The notes: generated by a model from the sequence alone, not told the origin. A DNA stretch of 62,820 bases from an uncultured Eubacteriales bacterium (GCA_902787375.1 CADAGD010000020.1:1-62820); one strand, 5' to 3'. Shown: positions 9,979-19,203, counted from the first letter of the stretch. Made by a program: numbers and translations.

Positions 9979-11060
9979 TGCTTGAAATAGAGCTTTCCCG
10001 GAGTGACGGTGATACTGCCGTGGGTGACTCCACCGGTGGCGGATACCATTGCCACGCTTTCCATGACGGTTATCTCCAGAGGCAGATAGGAACCCTTTGA
10101 GTCCTTGTTCAAATCCTTCTCTTTGGGGAGAGCTTTCACCTTGTACTTTATTGTGATTATGGAGCCGGACATCTGAACTCCGCCATATTCAAACGACGTT
10201 AAAAACAGCGCGACCACCGTATAGTGTTTTCCGGCTATGCCATAGGGAACATTGCCCGTCATGCCCTCATAATTTATGTTATACACGACACGCGGGACGT
10301 CCGACCACGGCTCATCATCATCCCATGTTTCGTTTATCTTCGCCACAAGGCTGCCGTCCCTCGCGTCATAGCAGGCAACGGGCTCTATGTATTCATCGGG
10401 ATACATCACAAGCCAATGCCCGGCATACAGGCAGCTTTTCTCATTAGACAAATCGAACGACCAGAGGAACGTGTCCCCGACCTTGAGATTTGAGCAATCG
10501 ACCTCACCGCCCGTGTACACGGCTTCAAAGTCGTTCGGCACATCGGGCTTGGGTACTGAGGGTTGGCTGCCCTGTGTTGGCGAGGTCGTATTGCCGGGAG
10601 CCGCTGTGGGCTTGGGCGTACCCGGCTTTTCGGTCGGCTTATTTGTCGGTTTATTCGTCGGCTTGTTCGTCGGTTCGCCCGGCTTTGGCGTAACCGCTGC
10701 CGCAGTCGGCGCAGGCGAAGCGCTTTCGGTTCCTGCCGCTGTATTGGTCGGCTTCGCGCTGTCTAAAGCCGCGGTATACGGAGTCGCCGTCGGCCCCTCG
10801 GTCACCTGCCCGTCCGGGGATTGGGTTATGACCGGAACATCGGTCGCGGAGTCTTCCGTCAGCCCTGCCTCCTCGTTCGCTTTTGAGCTGTTCTCAGGCG
10901 TCGCCGTCGGCCCCGCCGTCACGGATTCGTCGGCGGATTGGGTAACAACCGGCACATCCGTCCAGTTCACGGTTTCCTCATTGTTTCCTTCGGGCTTGAC
11001 GCACGAAACCGCGGACAACAAGACTGCCGAGCATAGCATCAATGAAAGTATTCGTTTCAT
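9975..11060 (-). CDS. lipoprotein with Thr/Pro linker and cohesin-like domain
   Basis: A 361-residue secreted lipoprotein; lipobox LSAVSC puts the lipidated Cys near residue 20. A long low-complexity stalk follows to about residue 175, with two VPVVTQS/VPVITQS blocks and a PTNK triplet repeat. The C-terminal 180 residues are a beta-rich domain with cohesin-like features (LKVGDTFLWSFDLS, then AGHWLVMYPDEYIEPV, and IITIKYKVKA). The cohesin match is by pattern and is weaker than for the protein at 27.6 kb. It is the last gene of the leftward surface operon and could receive the dockerin encoded at the operon's front. Confidence 0.7.
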   Translation of the reverse strand: MKRILSLMLCSAVLLSAVSCVKPEGNNEETVNWTDVPVVTQSADESVTAGPTATPENSSKANEEAGLTEDSATDVPVITQSPDGQVTEGPTATPYTAALDSAKPTNTAAGTESASPAPTAAAVTPKPGEPTNKPTNKPTNKPTEKPGTPKPTAAPGNTTSPTQGSQPSVPKPDVPNDFEAVYTGGEVDCSNLKVGDTFLWSFDLSNEKSCLYAGHWLVMYPDEYIEPVACYDARDGSLVAKINETWDDDEPWSDVPRVVYNINYEGMTGNVPYGIAGKHYTVVALFLTSFEYGGVQMSGSIITIKYKVKALPKEKDLNKDSKGSYLPLEITVMESVAMVSATGGVTHGSITVTPGKLYFKH

Positions 11061-11086
11061 ATTGTTAACCTCCTGTTACTACCTGT

Positions 11087-11698
11087 TTATCGCTGACCTT
11101 CGTCACCGTTCGGACTGTAATCACCGTCCGCAAGCCCCATAAGGTACTCCTTTTGGAGCATCGCGTAATGAAAGATACTGCGCCAGCCGTATCTTCCCGA
11201 AACCCTTGTGTAGCACGATTTTATAAAATGCGCTTCCCTTCGCATACCCACGGCTTCCAGCACCCTGACCGATTGGATGTTCTTATCATCGCAGCAGGCA
11301 TAGGCCCTGTGAAGCTCAAGTCCCAGAAAAGTGAATCTCAGAAGACCTCTTACCGCCTCCGACGCATACCCGTTATGCCAGAAACGCTTCGTGAGTATGT
11401 AGCCGACGGACGCCTGACGGCGATCGTCCTCAAGCGCAAGCTTTACCGTTCCCACAAATCCATCGTTTTCTTTCAGGCAAAGCGCAAGCACAAAGCTTTT
11501 GCGGGGACTCTCTATCATGTCGGCAATACCCCTTTTAACAAAGGCTTTCGTGTCATCCATGCTCATGGGCGACCACGGCATGAAGCCTGAATTGAATATG
11601 TCGGAGGCGTATTCAAACACGTTCTCGGCGTCACTCGGAACAAGCTCACGCGCATACAGGCGTGCTGTTTCAAAGACCACGTTTGAAGCAGAGTTCAT
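11087..11698 (-). CDS. GNAT acetyltransferase, RimJ/RimL type
   Basis: A 203-residue protein of the RimJ/RimL-like GNAT branch. Signs are the opening FETARLYARELVPSDAENV, the central VGYILTKRFWHNGYASEAV and the closing RVLEAVGMRREAHFIKSC. Members acetylate N-termini of proteins or small amines; the acceptor here is unknown. It starts 12 nt after the YdcF gene stop with a GGGAGG site, so the two are co-transcribed. Confidence 0.88.
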   Translation of the reverse strand: MNSASNVVFETARLYARELVPSDAENVFEYASDIFNSGFMPWSPMSMDDTKAFVKRGIADMIESPRKSFVLALCLKENDGFVGTVKLALEDDRRQASVGYILTKRFWHNGYASEAVRGLLRFTFLGLELHRAYACCDDKNIQSVRVLEAVGMRREAHFIKSCYTRVSGRYGWRSIFHYAMLQKEYLMGLADGDYSPNGDEGQR

Positions 11699-11710
11699 TC
11701 AAGCCTCCCG

Positions 11711-12505
11711 TCATATCCTGCCCATCAGGAAATACGATACTATCGCAACGGATTCCCTCATGTAGTCATTCAGCGCAAGGTACCAAACGCCCTTCGCGGG
11801 GATCCCTTCCGCCTCAATGCCCATCTTTGCCGCTACGCGCTCGGCACGGAAAACATGGAAGCCCGTCGTGACGAACACTATCGTCCCATCCTCCCCCATG
11901 CGCTCCTTAATGAGCTTCATGGAGAACGCAAAGTTTTCGGCGGTGCTTTCCGACTTCTCCTCCTTCATCACACGCTCGGAGGAAACGCCGTGCGCTATGA
12001 GATAATCGTACATTACCGAGGCTTCGGAGACTATCTCGTCATGTCCCTGACCTCCGCTGACGACGACCATTGTCTGAGGGTTGTCCTCCAGATACTCCAA
12101 CGCGGCGTCAAGTCTGTATTTAAGCGTCAGCGTGGGACTTGTTCCGCGGATGCCTCCGCCGAGGACTATAAGCACATCCGCGCCGTCCGCCGGAGCGGAG
12201 GAATTTATCAGTATGAGCGACGTCGTTATGGTGAATGTGAGTATGAACAGCCCATAGCAGGCAATGACCGCATATGCCAATGCCCTTGCCGCCCTCGAAC
12301 GCTTGCAGACAGCCATGAGCTTATTCATAAAGCAGCCCGCAAGTATCATAGGAACACCCAAAACAGCCGGGAGAAGCACTCCAAAATTGACGCCGCTGCG
12401 CGTCAGGACAAACATTGTATCTGCGACGAGCAGCAATCCGATAACAACGAGTATCGCTCGAATCACAGCTTGCTTTAAGACTTTTTTCAAATCATTATTC
12501 CTCAT
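11711..12505 (-). CDS. YdcF/SanA-family (DUF218) membrane protein
   Basis: A 264-residue protein with three N-terminal membrane segments (about residues 12-32, 42-60 and 75-100) followed by a DUF218 domain. Family marks are DVLIVLGGG, then VVVSGGQG, SEASVMYDYL, ESKSTAENF-type (here EEKSESTAENF) and VTTGFHVFRAERVA. DUF218 proteins are linked to cell-envelope integrity, but the reaction is not established. The start at 12505 was chosen for the basic MRNNDLKK leader; its ribosome site is weak, so the start is uncertain. It lies inside the surface operon. Confidence 0.82.
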   Translation of the reverse strand: MRNNDLKKVLKQAVIRAILVVIGLLLVADTMFVLTRSGVNFGVLLPAVLGVPMILAGCFMNKLMAVCKRSRAARALAYAVIACYGLFILTFTITTSLILINSSAPADGADVLIVLGGGIRGTSPTLTLKYRLDAALEYLEDNPQTMVVVSGGQGHDEIVSEASVMYDYLIAHGVSSERVMKEEKSESTAENFAFSMKLIKERMGEDGTIVFVTTGFHVFRAERVAAKMGIEAEGIPAKGVWYLALNDYMRESVAIVSYFLMGRI

Positions 12506-12579
12506 ATTCCATATGATACGACAAATCAGCGTGTTTGTCAAATGTTCCGTCTTGCTGACATAAAATCGTTCAAAGCACG

Positions 12580-12635
12580 TCACTCATTGTATTCATTGCC
12601 CACATCCGCGCCGAGGTCACAGGTGAAAAGAAACT
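12580..12635 (-). pseudogene. out-of-frame tail of the DUF4430 gene
   Basis: After the stop of the upstream DUF4430 ORF, the next reading frame encodes HIEFLFTCDLGADVGNEYNE and a UGA. This matches the last strand of DUF4430 domains; compare YTWIFTIYGWGMDYG in the neighbouring dockerin protein. The loop normally between VNGVFP and this strand is absent, so a deletion that is not a multiple of three most likely broke the gene. Confidence 0.65.
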
Positions 12636-13055
12636 CTATGTGGGGAAAACCCCGTTCACCCTGTACTCCCAACCGCTCATCGGCCCGCAATCGAACTCAT
12701 ACAGATTGTTTATGCCCTCGACATATGCCGTTCCGAACGCCGGCACAAACTCCGCCTCGATATGTATATTGCGCGCAAGCAGCTCCCTCAGCATTATATC
12801 GTAAACAGAATCCCCGTCCTCGAACCCGACCGTGACCTTGGGAAGTATTATCCCGTCTTCCGGGACAAGCTCGACTTTATCGGGGTTGAGCATATCCATG
12901 TTTTTGAGGATGCTCTTGCAATCTATGTACAGCGTGCAATGCAGGCTGTAATCGTCCCTGACCTCCGGCTTGGCGCATGAAACCATGAACGCCGCCATGA
13001 GCATCAGAATCACAAGCCGAACAATGCTTGCTGTCTTAAAACTACTTCTTCGCAT
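12636..13055 (-). CDS. DUF4430 (transcobalamin beta-domain-like) lipoprotein, truncated
   Basis: A 139-residue lipoprotein with signal peptide and lipobox MVSCAK (Cys about 27). It has a single DUF4430 domain, the fold that forms the C-terminal cobalamin-capping domain of animal transcobalamin and intrinsic factor. Diagnostic motifs are DGDSVYDIML, then NNLYEFDCGPMSGWEYRVNG. Translation stops at VFPT, but the missing final strand is present downstream in another frame. It overlaps the alpha/alpha-barrel gene by 14 nt, with GGAGAG before its ATG, so the two are translationally coupled. Ligand is not known. Confidence 0.78.
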   Translation of the reverse strand: MRRSSFKTASIVRLVILMLMAAFMVSCAKPEVRDDYSLHCTLYIDCKSILKNMDMLNPDKVELVPEDGIILPKVTVGFEDGDSVYDIMLRELLARNIHIEAEFVPAFGTAYVEGINNLYEFDCGPMSGWEYRVNGVFPT

Positions 13056-14490
13056 TTGCTCTCCTTACGATTACCGTGACCAATCCCGCTGACAGCATGA
13101 ATGCAGCCGCCGCTATTATGATGGTTTTGAGTGCGGAATCCGGCGCATGTCCGTTATTCCCGTCTTGCTCCGCCTTCTGCGAGGAAAGGACTCCATCGGT
13201 CTTTCCGGCATTTTCGTTGTTTTCGGTGCTTTCGGCTATTGCGTTGCTTTCGGTACTTGCCGCGCTTTCCGTTTCCGAAGGGGCTGTCTCCGTCAACGGC
13301 TCCGCGCTGTACGTCGGTTCCGCGCTCTCCGGCTGCTGAGTTTCATATGCCGTCGGTTCCGCGGACTTGAGAGCCTCGGTTGCCGCCGCCTTTTCCGTCG
13401 GCATTGGGGTTTCGTCGGTCTTAGGCTGCGCGGTCGGCTTCGGCGTCGCAGACGGCTTCGGCGTCGCGGTCGGCTTCGGAGTTGCGGTCGGCTTCGGCGT
13501 CGCGGTCGGCTTCGGAGTTGCGGTCGGCTTGGGCGTACTGCCTATAAAGCTGACGTCATTCATATCATACAAGTCCCTTCTGCCGTTTCTCATCCTGTCA
13601 TATGCGCAAAGGGCATATGCCGCCTGTTCGCTCGCCATTCTGTTGACCGAGCCTCCGCTCATATGTGCAAAGCCGCTCCCCATGTGGTACTCTATTAATG
13701 CCGCAAGGAGCGATTTACCGTTCTTTACAAAGCGGGAATCCCTGTCGGCGTCGATGCCGATCGTGGAAAGCGCGACAACGACCTGAGCGCAGCTTTCGCA
13801 TGTGGAATTGCCCGTGGTTGCAAAGCCTCCGTCGGGAAGCTGCATATCCGAAAGCTTTGAAACCGCCCTGCCTATCGCCTGTGACGCCTTTGAATACGGC
13901 GCGAGCGCGGTTATAACCGCCGCTGTCACATCGGGGTCAGCTTTATTTCCGAGCGACCAGCCGCCGCCATCAAGCTCTCTGGCTATGAGGAAATCCACAT
14001 ACGCATTCCTTGTACTGCCGTATCCGTATGCGGAATTGGAGCCAAGCGCAAGCAGCGCGTACGCGACGCCCGTGGTGCCCTGTCTTTTTACAAAGCTCTG
14101 CTCTGTCAGCGGCTCCAATATATTGTAACCCGCCACATTTCGCGCGTCCCTGCCAATCGAAGTCAGCGCAATGGCAAGGCGGGAGTTATCGGTCGCCTTA
14201 TTGGGGTTCATCTTTGGACTGCCAATGCTCCCGACATAAGCCTCTATGCTCTCGTAATAGGCTTTGCAGTACCCGCTCGTCGGGCTTACCCTTGACGCTC
14301 TTGCGAGTGTGAATACCGCCCATTCCCCTCCGACCGAGCCGAATGAGGGCGTTGCTTCCGCAACATAGCTCAATACGGCGGAGTATGGGCCTTGATAGTC
14401 CGTCGCGGCGTATGAGTAAAGCGGCGCCGCCGCCAATAAAACGATGGCAAGCAGCGCCGTTGTAATTCTTCTGAATGCGTTTTTTATCAT
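13042..14490 (-). CDS. surface alpha/alpha-barrel (prenyltransferase/transcobalamin-like) protein
   Basis: A 482-residue exported protein. A signal peptide ends near SYAATD (about 29). Residues 30-310 show repeated helical pairs with the glycine turns of alpha/alpha toroids (DGGGWSLGNKADPDVTAAVI, LPDGGFATTGNSTCESCAQV), as in terpene cyclase, prenyltransferase and intrinsic-factor alpha domains. A PKPTAT repeat stalk and a Glu/Ser/Thr-rich stretch follow, then a C-terminal membrane anchor (AAAAFMLSAGLVTVIV) and RRANAKK. No catalytic DxDD motif is seen, so ligand binding is more likely than catalysis. It overlaps the upstream dockerin gene by ATGA and the downstream DUF4430 gene by 14 nt. Confidence 0.82.
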   Translation of the reverse strand: MIKNAFRRITTALLAIVLLAAAPLYSYAATDYQGPYSAVLSYVAEATPSFGSVGGEWAVFTLARASRVSPTSGYCKAYYESIEAYVGSIGSPKMNPNKATDNSRLAIALTSIGRDARNVAGYNILEPLTEQSFVKRQGTTGVAYALLALGSNSAYGYGSTRNAYVDFLIARELDGGGWSLGNKADPDVTAAVITALAPYSKASQAIGRAVSKLSDMQLPDGGFATTGNSTCESCAQVVVALSTIGIDADRDSRFVKNGKSLLAALIEYHMGSGFAHMSGGSVNRMASEQAAYALCAYDRMRNGRRDLYDMNDVSFIGSTPKPTATPKPTATPKPTATPKPTATPKPSATPKPTAQPKTDETPMPTEKAAATEALKSAEPTAYETQQPESAEPTYSAEPLTETAPSETESAASTESNAIAESTENNENAGKTDGVLSSQKAEQDGNNGHAPDSALKTIIIAAAAFMLSAGLVTVIVRRANAKK

Positions 14491-15488
14491 GCTAATGTAT
14501 TGCGCAGAACGAGCAGCGCGTCGGTCATGTTAACGCTTCCGTCGCCGTTCACGTCGGCAAGCTCCATAGCCCTATCGCTCAGCTTTTCGATGCCCATGGC
14601 GGCACGCATGATGGAAAGAGCGTCGGAAATATCCAGCACGCCGTCCATATTGACGTCGCCGGACTCGTATTCGTTGGTATCCAGAACCTCAAGCAGCGCG
14701 GCAAGCGTGCTGTCTATCTCCTCCTGAGTGGCTTCGGGATCATAGAAAGCCATGATGAAATCAACTACTTCCTCATATTCGTTCTCAGTCAAAAGCTCCA
14801 TAAGCTCCTCGTCGGCGTCTATGAGAGCAATCATCCTTGAAGCCTCGGTTCTGTCAACACCCTCCATGGGGTTGTTGAACGCGGGGAAGCAGCCCCAGCC
14901 ATCGCTTATACCGTAATCCATGCCCCATCCGTATATGGTGAATATCCATGTATACACGCTGCCTATTGTGACTGTCACATCATCGGCAGTTGAGGGAATC
15001 GAAACATTATCCTCAAGCAGCATCCAGCCGGAGAGGGTGCAGTATTCAAACTCGGAGAGCATCTCGTCATCGACATATGTTCCTGTCCACTCGCCGAGAT
15101 TGTAGCCGAGGTTCTCCTCCGCCCATGCGGGATACGCCTCTATCTGCTCCATGAGATAATCGGGAACACAGGGTTCCTTCTCATAGCAGCCTATGCCGGA
15201 AAGATAATATCCGTACTCACCTGTACCCGAATTATAGCTCCAGCCGAGCATATCAAACGCCCTTGTCGTCATTTCCGCAAGCGATTCGCCCTCATGTACG
15301 GGAATGAGAACAGGGTCTATGATGTATGTCCAACCCATTGTCAGGGCGGATACGGCAAATGTTACATAGCCGTCATATCCTTCGGGAACTTCGGGATACT
15401 CAGGTGATACCGCCGCGAACGCAGGCAGGCACACACACAGCATGGCAGTCATAACAACTGCCGCAATGATACGCTTGAAAGTCTTCAT
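14487..15488 (-). CDS. secreted DUF4430-like protein with C-terminal type I dockerin
   Basis: A 333-residue exported protein (signal peptide ending near PAFAAV, about 26). Residues 40-210 look like an enlarged DUF4430 domain: a VHEGESLAEMTTRAFDMLG element, then EFEYCTLSGWMLL and VYTWIFTIYGWGMDYG. The last 60 residues are a dockerin with two calcium-binding repeats, GDVNMDGVLDISDALSIMRA and ADVNGDGSVNMTDALLVLR. It should dock onto a cohesin outside the cell. It is first in the coupled operon; the next gene starts inside its stop codon (ATGA). Confidence 0.88.
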   Translation of the reverse strand: MKTFKRIIAAVVMTAMLCVCLPAFAAVSPEYPEVPEGYDGYVTFAVSALTMGWTYIIDPVLIPVHEGESLAEMTTRAFDMLGWSYNSGTGEYGYYLSGIGCYEKEPCVPDYLMEQIEAYPAWAEENLGYNLGEWTGTYVDDEMLSEFEYCTLSGWMLLEDNVSIPSTADDVTVTIGSVYTWIFTIYGWGMDYGISDGWGCFPAFNNPMEGVDRTEASRMIALIDADEELMELLTENEYEEVVDFIMAFYDPEATQEEIDSTLAALLEVLDTNEYESGDVNMDGVLDISDALSIMRAAMGIEKLSDRAMELADVNGDGSVNMTDALLVLRNTLA

Positions 15489-15563
15489 GTTAAATAAAAC
15501 CTCCTGTTTTTATGTTTAAAATATACCACTTAACATGCGATTTGTCAACATATCCCGCCTTTT

Positions 15564-16226
15564 TTACGCCGACAGCACCTCCGCCGCGATATGGTTGTGT
15601 CCGATAAGAAGCACCGCCGCGAGCGCAAGTGCCATAATCAATATGGAAACCGCCGATACATACCATCTTCCCTTATCGTTAAAATGATAAAAGTCCTTCC
15701 AGCCTCCTCCGCCTTCGCCCCTGACCATGACCATATAATAGTAAAGCACGGAGTATATAAGCACCGGTACGGCGGCTATTATGATGACCTCCAAGCCGAG
15801 CTTTTCTCCCCTGTCAAAGCATACAAACGATACGAGCGCAAGCAGAGGGGATATGAGATGCAGATAGAGGCTGTTGCCCTCTATCATGAATTTCAAGCCC
15901 GTTGAGGGAACGAATATGAACATGACGACCGAAAATGTTACCATAACCGCAACGGTTCCCACATGATACAAAAGCGTCGCCCAATAGGGTATGCCCACGG
16001 ACGGGTCGATTGCCTTTCTTATACTGTAAACAAGCGTTATCGCGGCGGCTGTTGCCATCAGCATATTGGAATCAACGGTGAAATACTTGAAAGCATCCGT
16101 CTTTCTCACTTTCATGTTTCCCCTGCCTCCGACGGTAAAGAAGCCTATCAGCGATTTGACCATGAATAACACTATCAGCAGGTTGCTCAAAAGCGAACAG
16201 TAATTCATTATTAATCCCGTATTCAT
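15564..16226 (-). CDS. six-helix integral membrane protein (Pr6Pr-like)
   Basis: A 220-residue very hydrophobic protein with about six membrane segments, matching by eye the Pr6Pr/FAR-17a-like small membrane protein type (KYFTVDSNMLMATAAAITLVY after the first helix, then LLYHVGTVAVMVTF). No enzymatic motif can be assigned. The start at 16226 has AAAGGGGG upstream. A hairpin and a TATAAT sequence lie between it and the protease gene. Confidence 0.7.
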   Translation of the reverse strand: MNTGLIMNYCSLLSNLLIVLFMVKSLIGFFTVGGRGNMKVRKTDAFKYFTVDSNMLMATAAAITLVYSIRKAIDPSVGIPYWATLLYHVGTVAVMVTFSVVMFIFVPSTGLKFMIEGNSLYLHLISPLLALVSFVCFDRGEKLGLEVIIIAAVPVLIYSVLYYYMVMVRGEGGGGWKDFYHFNDKGRWYVSAVSILIMALALAAVLLIGHNHIAAEVLSA

Positions 16227-16253
16227 AAAAGAAACATACCCCCTTTATTATAA

Positions 16254-16296
16254 TTGCGGAGCCAGCATAACCCAAAAGTTAATGAAGGCTCCGCAA
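16254..16296 (-). terminator. hairpin after the clostripain-type gene
   Basis: TTGCGGAGCC and GGCTCCGCAA pair over 10 bp around a 23-nt loop. It is followed leftward by TATAAT rather than a T-tract, so it may be a weak terminator or a regulatory stem for the membrane-protein gene. Confidence 0.45.
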
Positions 16297-16319
16297 AAGC
16301 AATTATTCATTATTCAATA

Positions 16320-18971
16320 TCAAAACTGCTCAGCCTCTGTCCAGAACTCGTTGGCGAACATATCTGTCAGGCAGTATGTCACAAGGCACTTGGCGTCGCC
16401 TATTTCGACATTGGACACCTCGATATCGCCCTTGACTATGATGGGTTCGCCGAAGTAATAGCTGGCATTGTACTCCTTGTCGTAGGAATAGTAATCGCAC
16501 AGGAACTCCAGCTTATCGCCGTCCTTCAGCTCTACAAGGCCCCTTGCTATGGTATCGGTCTCATCATTTGTATAGATGTACCTTGCGCCGATAACATAGC
16601 CGTACTCGTTCTCCTCCTTTTCATCGTCGAAGGCGATCATTATATCGACGCGCTCGCCGTTAAGCATGGCTGGAACCCTGCCAATGTAGGCGTAATGCTC
16701 GCCGTCATGGGCTTCGCTTACCACATAGTACGGCACGACCTGACCGTCAAGCGCAAGCCATGTGCGGTCGTAATCTATCTTGAGATCGCCGTCCTTGTCA
16801 AACTCATACACGTTATCCATGCCGAGGTCAATATAGCCCTCGCCGTCGTCGAGGAACACGTTCAGACGCACGTTTTCAACAAGGCTCCACTTCGCACCGA
16901 GTGACAGCACCTTGCCGCCGTCCTTTTCGGTCAGGAGCATATCATTGGAATAGATGGCATTATCATCGTAATAGTCGAGATTCTGCAATACCCTGCCGCT
17001 GTCGAACCAATCGGAAGAGCCGCCGAGTATTGTCGAGAGCAGATCGCCGCCGCTTCCGCTTCCGCTGCCGCCAAGCAGGAGGGACAGCAGGTCGGACGCG
17101 GAGGAGCCGCTTCCGCCAAGCTCACCAAACAGGGAGCCTATCGGAGATGATGTGCCGCCCGTTGCTATCTGACCGCCTGCCGCAAGGCTCGCAAAGCTCC
17201 TCAGACAGGCAGAGTAGTCGGAATCCATGCCTATGGAGTTATAAAGCGATACGGCGGAGTTGACTCCGGAGAAGCTTGTGAACGGGAAGTATATCGACAT
17301 ACCATAGGAGTTTGTCATCGACCTTGAAGTACGGTTGTACTTTATGCAGCCCTTGAGCGCGTCAGCAAGGTTCTGAGCGTCCTGTGTTCCAATGCGGCTC
17401 GCAAGATGTATAAGATCAACATGGTTGATGCCGGAGGAGGCTCCAAACTCCCTTGCCCCGCTTCTGGCGTCAGCGACCACCTCATACTCGCTGCCGTCAA
17501 GCATATCTCCGATATTGGAGGCAAACTTGTTGAACGCTTCGGGAACCGTACCCGCGAACTCGGCAAGGTCAACTATTGAGAGCGTAGTGCTGTCGCCCGC
17601 GTTGTTCTTCTTGCAGACGTCGTTGAAGTCGTCGATTATGGTCTTGGCAAGCTCGACCGTCTTTATGGACGGGTTCTTGGAGAGCTTTGTGAGCCAGTTG
17701 GTATAGTACCAGCCGCAGCCGGGCTCGGTCTCCTCGGAGCCGATAAGATAATCGGCGTACTGCTCGGTAACTACCGCGGTTTCCATAGTAGCCATGAGGC
17801 AGGCGTCAAAGCCTATAAAATCGAACTTTACACCGCCGTTCTTCAACGCCTTGTTTATCTTATCAAGCGTCATGGAGCCGGAATGCTTCTGGTCGTAACC
17901 GTAGCCGGAAAGCGATCCTCCGCCATGATCCCAGAGTATCAGCATATTGCGGTTAGCGGGATATTTGCTGCTGCAATACCTTATAAACTCGGTAAGCGTG
18001 GCAGGATCGGTCATGGACTTGTTGCCGACGTCCTTCTCAAGGCACTCGATACCGCCGTTTCTGACCCTGTAAATCTGATTGGTGGTATTGGAGATGACCG
18101 AGTTCTTCCACTGCTTGGTGCCGCCCGTTTCGACGATTATGTTCAGATGCTCGTCGTTGAGCGTCGCGTGCAGCATCTCATTCAGGTCATTGGTCGCCAT
18201 GCCGTACTTGGACTCAAGGTCCGTACCGCAAAGGTAAACCATAACCGTTACCTCATCATTTCCGCCGCCCTTGATTGTGGTATACCTGCTCCTTGCGGCG
18301 TTGGAAACGGTGGTGTCAAGATTTGAGGTTGAGGTGCTCGCGCTTATGGCAACGGGCGCGGAAGCATCGGACAGCGAGAAATTATCATATCCCGTCGATA
18401 TGGTCTGCGAGAAGTTTTCAAGCCCTCCAAGTCCGCCGGAGCCGCCTTCTCCGAGTATATCGCTCAAGCCGGAGCAGTTCCCACCGAATGTTTTAAACAC
18501 GATTATAACCGCCAGAATCACGAGCGCGATCTTGATTATCTTTCCAAGCCCGCTGCCCGAACTGCCTGAGCTGCTTGAGGATGAATGCCCGCTGCTCTGG
18601 GAGCCTCCCAAAAGGCTTCCTATAAGATTGGGGGCTGAATTTGAGGAATTGTTGTTATTGCCGCCTGCCGCGTTCGACGCCATGCCGCTTATGACCGCGC
18701 CGATTATATCCGTGCCAAGCCCGCGATCATCCTGAGAGCCGTTATTGCCATGCGCGTTCTGCTGGCTCGAACCGTGCTGACTTCCGCCATGATGCGCTCC
18801 CTGCGGGTTTATCCCGCTCTGGTGCGCGTTATGCGTCTGCTCATGCCTACCGGCATAACCGTCCTGACGACCTACCGGGCCGTTCGTTTCAGCTCTGCCG
18901 GTTTTGCCGACATTTCCATTCCCTTGGGTGACACGCTTTTTTCTGCCACCCGAATTTGGTGTGTTATTCAT
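16320..18971 (-). CDS. membrane-anchored clostripain-family (C11) cysteine peptidase
   Basis: An 883-residue surface protein. Residues 1-140 are low-complexity (Asn, Gln, His, Gly, Ser rich). One membrane segment follows at about 143-162 (IIKIALVILAVIIVFKTF), so the bulk is outside. The C11 peptidase domain starts with VTVMVYLCGTDLES. It has the catalytic His in ILWDHGGGS (about 347) and the catalytic Cys in FIGFDACLMAT (about 390), as in clostripain and gingipain-fold enzymes. A Gly/Ser-rich insert lies at about 610-660, then a beta-rich C-terminal domain. It likely cleaves after basic residues if it behaves like clostripain. ATG has GGGAG upstream. Confidence 0.9.
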   Translation of the reverse strand: MNNTPNSGGRKKRVTQGNGNVGKTGRAETNGPVGRQDGYAGRHEQTHNAHQSGINPQGAHHGGSQHGSSQQNAHGNNGSQDDRGLGTDIIGAVISGMASNAAGGNNNNSSNSAPNLIGSLLGGSQSSGHSSSSSSGSSGSGLGKIIKIALVILAVIIVFKTFGGNCSGLSDILGEGGSGGLGGLENFSQTISTGYDNFSLSDASAPVAISASTSTSNLDTTVSNAARSRYTTIKGGGNDEVTVMVYLCGTDLESKYGMATNDLNEMLHATLNDEHLNIIVETGGTKQWKNSVISNTTNQIYRVRNGGIECLEKDVGNKSMTDPATLTEFIRYCSSKYPANRNMLILWDHGGGSLSGYGYDQKHSGSMTLDKINKALKNGGVKFDFIGFDACLMATMETAVVTEQYADYLIGSEETEPGCGWYYTNWLTKLSKNPSIKTVELAKTIIDDFNDVCKKNNAGDSTTLSIVDLAEFAGTVPEAFNKFASNIGDMLDGSEYEVVADARSGAREFGASSGINHVDLIHLASRIGTQDAQNLADALKGCIKYNRTSRSMTNSYGMSIYFPFTSFSGVNSAVSLYNSIGMDSDYSACLRSFASLAAGGQIATGGTSSPIGSLFGELGGSGSSASDLLSLLLGGSGSGSGGDLLSTILGGSSDWFDSGRVLQNLDYYDDNAIYSNDMLLTEKDGGKVLSLGAKWSLVENVRLNVFLDDGEGYIDLGMDNVYEFDKDGDLKIDYDRTWLALDGQVVPYYVVSEAHDGEHYAYIGRVPAMLNGERVDIMIAFDDEKEENEYGYVIGARYIYTNDETDTIARGLVELKDGDKLEFLCDYYSYDKEYNASYYFGEPIIVKGDIEVSNVEIGDAKCLVTYCLTDMFANEFWTEAEQF

Positions 18972-19005
18972 AGCATTTTTCTCCCATTTAGGATTTAGTG
19001 ATTTA

Positions 19006-19014
19006 ATTATAACA
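19006..19014 (-). promoter_or_regulatory. extended -10 promoter of the C11 peptidase gene
   Basis: Reading leftward, TGTTATAAT matches an extended -10 (TGnTATAAT), about 35 nt before the ATG. No good -35 is visible. Confidence 0.45.
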
Positions 19015-19073
19015 TATATCCGACAAAATTATAAGGGGGTATAAAAAATAATTCGAACACCTTAAAAGCCGCA

Positions 19074-19108
19074 AAACAGCCCTGAAGACACGGGCTTCGG
19101 GGCTGTTT
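19074..19108 (-). terminator. terminator of the cotJ operon
   Basis: AAACAGCCC pairs with GGGCTGTTT, continued after one mismatch by GAAG/CTTC around a 7-nt loop, then a short T run leftward. It lies about 95 nt after the cotJC stop. Confidence 0.75.
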
Positions 19109-19203
19109 CATGGTCTTTCGCGCTCCGCCGTTTCATGCGGGCAATCATACGTTATCTATGTAAATCATGCCTTTGTCAAAAACTATGACGTGGCATGAGG
19201 GTT

